From Silurus meridionalis (taxonomy: Eukaryota; Chordata; Actinopteri; Siluriformes; Siluridae): a DNA stretch of 64,000 nucleotides. Within the stretch, counting starts at the first letter, position 1. The number at the start of each line of letters is the position of its first letter. The DNA is taken from positions 15,192,608 through 15,256,607 of the forward strand of contig NC_060886.1 in NCBI RefSeq assembly GCF_014805685.1, in the 5' to 3' direction. The position numbers and the translations under genes are program-made. The notes beneath the pieces were generated by a model. The model searched no databases. It was given only the letters and a program-made list of their open reading frames with translations, and had not been told where the DNA came from. Below, piece by piece: positions 62,896 to 64,000 of this stretch.

Positions 62896-63041
62896 TCCAA
62901 CCACATATCACTAAGCTGAGGAATGTAACAGCTGTGGAAGGTAGTGCTGCTATGATCTCCTGTAAAGCTGAGGGTGAACCCCTGCCAGAGATCTCCTGGA
63001 GGAGAGCCAGCGATGGATTGAGCTTCTCTTATGGAAAAAAG
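62896..63041 (+). CDS. ncam2: ncam2 exon 8 (first half of Ig4)
   Basis: This 146-nt exon enters in phase 1 and leaves in phase 0. It reads (V)QPHITKLRNVTAVEGSAA, then MISCKAEGEPLPEISWRR and ASDGLSFSYGKK. It has the first Ig4 cysteine (ISCKA), the core tryptophan (ISWRR) and an NVT sequon. The acceptor is tgcttgtag (AG 62894-62895) and the donor is aag|gtaaaa. Its length equals the mammalian exon. The intron that follows is in the position where NCAM1 carries the small alternative VASE exon; no such exon is evident in the 959 nt that remain here. The gene continues beyond the window. Confidence 0.93.
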
Positions 63042-64000
63042 GTAAAACTCTAGACAGGCACTGATACAGGTAGAGGTACAGCTGAACCTGATAATGGTAA
63101 GCAGTCATTTGTTTTGAATAAACACAATAATGCAATGTGCTTCTATAGTGAGTCATGAGAGACCATCAAAAAAAGTCTGATGTAACCTGCCATGATATAA
63201 ATTTGTGAAATACAAACGAGAAATGAGTAATCATGATGTATTCATTGCATCAGAATATGTTTGCTGTGTACTGTCTTTGCATATTTAAATATAGCTCCCC
63301 AATGTTTCACAAAATTCTGTGCCTTTCAATTTGGTGAGAAGGCATGTCAATTGATTGATGCACTCATTGTCTAATGTGTGAGCTGCATTTTTTTAAATGC
63401 ACCAACCCTGGTCAGAACTGTTAGAGTCACCAGTGACCAGTGCTGCATGGAGGAGCTGGTTCACTTTCTTCCTCCATGTTCTGTGTCTGCACTGAATAAA
63501 AATGCGTCCTGCACAATAGTTAATTCAACAGGGACGCCGAGTCTGATAACATGACAAGAAGAGGAGCTGTCAAAGGGCATTAGAATGCCATAAAAGCATA
63601 GTTGTTAGGCTGCAACAATGGAGGTAAATGGAGTTGCTTTTCAGTGAAGCAGTCTGTGGATCTTTGACAGGAGCTTTATAAAATACCCTGCCACCATGCT
63701 TAATCTAGCAGCGACTGCTTGGCAAGCAATTTAAATGGCCTGCCTGATGGGAAAGGTAAAGAGCAATCAAGAAGGGATGTATTGCAAAGAAGAAGCACCT
63801 CCAGTTACCCCCTGTTGGTATAACTGAATTCACAATATGGCTGTATAGTTACAGTGCAATTTCTGAACCCTGTATTTCTGTATAAATTTGACCTAAAATG
63901 TGATCGGATCTTACTCTATGTCATAAAACTAGATAAAGAAAACCAAATTAATAAAGGATGCAAAAACTTTATAGTTATTATTATAGTTATAGTTATATAG
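63042..64000 (+). other. start of ncam2 intron 8
   Basis: The exon for the second half of Ig4 is not present before the window ends. The stretch 63520-63770 is more GC-rich and lacks recognisable repeats, so it could be a conserved non-coding element. Confidence 0.65.

Noticed and set aside
1..64000. CRISPR arrays, bacterial operons, riboswitches, origins
   Set aside because: The window is eukaryotic. The tandem repeats are microsatellites without unique spacers, and no prokaryotic-type gene arrangement exists.

Overview
The window is vertebrate DNA from a ray-finned (teleost) fish. It has GT-AG introns, long (CA)n/(CT)n/(TA)n microsatellites, Tc1-like, hAT-like, DIRS-like, L2-like and RTE-like elements, and tRNA-derived SINEs of the kind abundant in fish. 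The repeat mix would suit an ostariophysan such as a catfish, but that is an inference from remembered repeat families. No bacterial, organellar or viral gene was seen.

The only cellular gene I can support is the 5' half of ncam2 (neural cell adhesion molecule 2) on the + strand. Seven consecutive exons (48309-48383, 50375-50581, 54951-55094, 55460-55594, 59485-59602, 60642-60802, 62896-63041) join in frame through GT-AG introns. They encode Ig1, Ig2, Ig3 and the first half of Ig4, about 328 residues. The signal-peptide exon was not found in the window. The rest of Ig4, Ig5, the two FNIII domains and the membrane anchor must lie beyond 64000. Motifs such as the Ig1 segment EWYNPQGER and the segment [17 protein letters not shown] point to NCAM2 rather than NCAM1.

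Positions 1-48308 hold no convincing cellular exon and are either the very long first intron of ncam2 or its upstream desert. They are filled with repeats. There is a decayed DIRS-like retrotransposon (2.65-4.14 kb, minus) and Tc1-like remnants (1.6-2.65, 7.58-8.09, 18.4-19.46 and 32.6-33.07 kb). Two tRNA-Glu-headed SINEs have clear target-site duplications (11.2 and 33.15 kb). Two internally deleted RTE-like LINEs are flanked by direct repeats (21.08-22.48 and 35.73-37.45 kb). Two short non-autonomous hAT-like elements have 8-bp target duplications (26.43-27.03 and 31.16-32.28 kb), L2-like LINE fragments lie at 30.8 and 33.7 kb, and there are many microsatellites.

The most interesting observations are: a tRNA-Glu SINE whose body and tail both match the RTE-like LINE (its 5' block and its 3' end); a strong alternative 3' splice site 54 nt upstream of ncam2 exon 7 that would add 18 in-frame residues to Ig3; a snap-back inverted duplication inside a Tc1-like copy; and an RTE-like copy that lacks both its RT core and its 3' tail yet is flanked by direct repeats.
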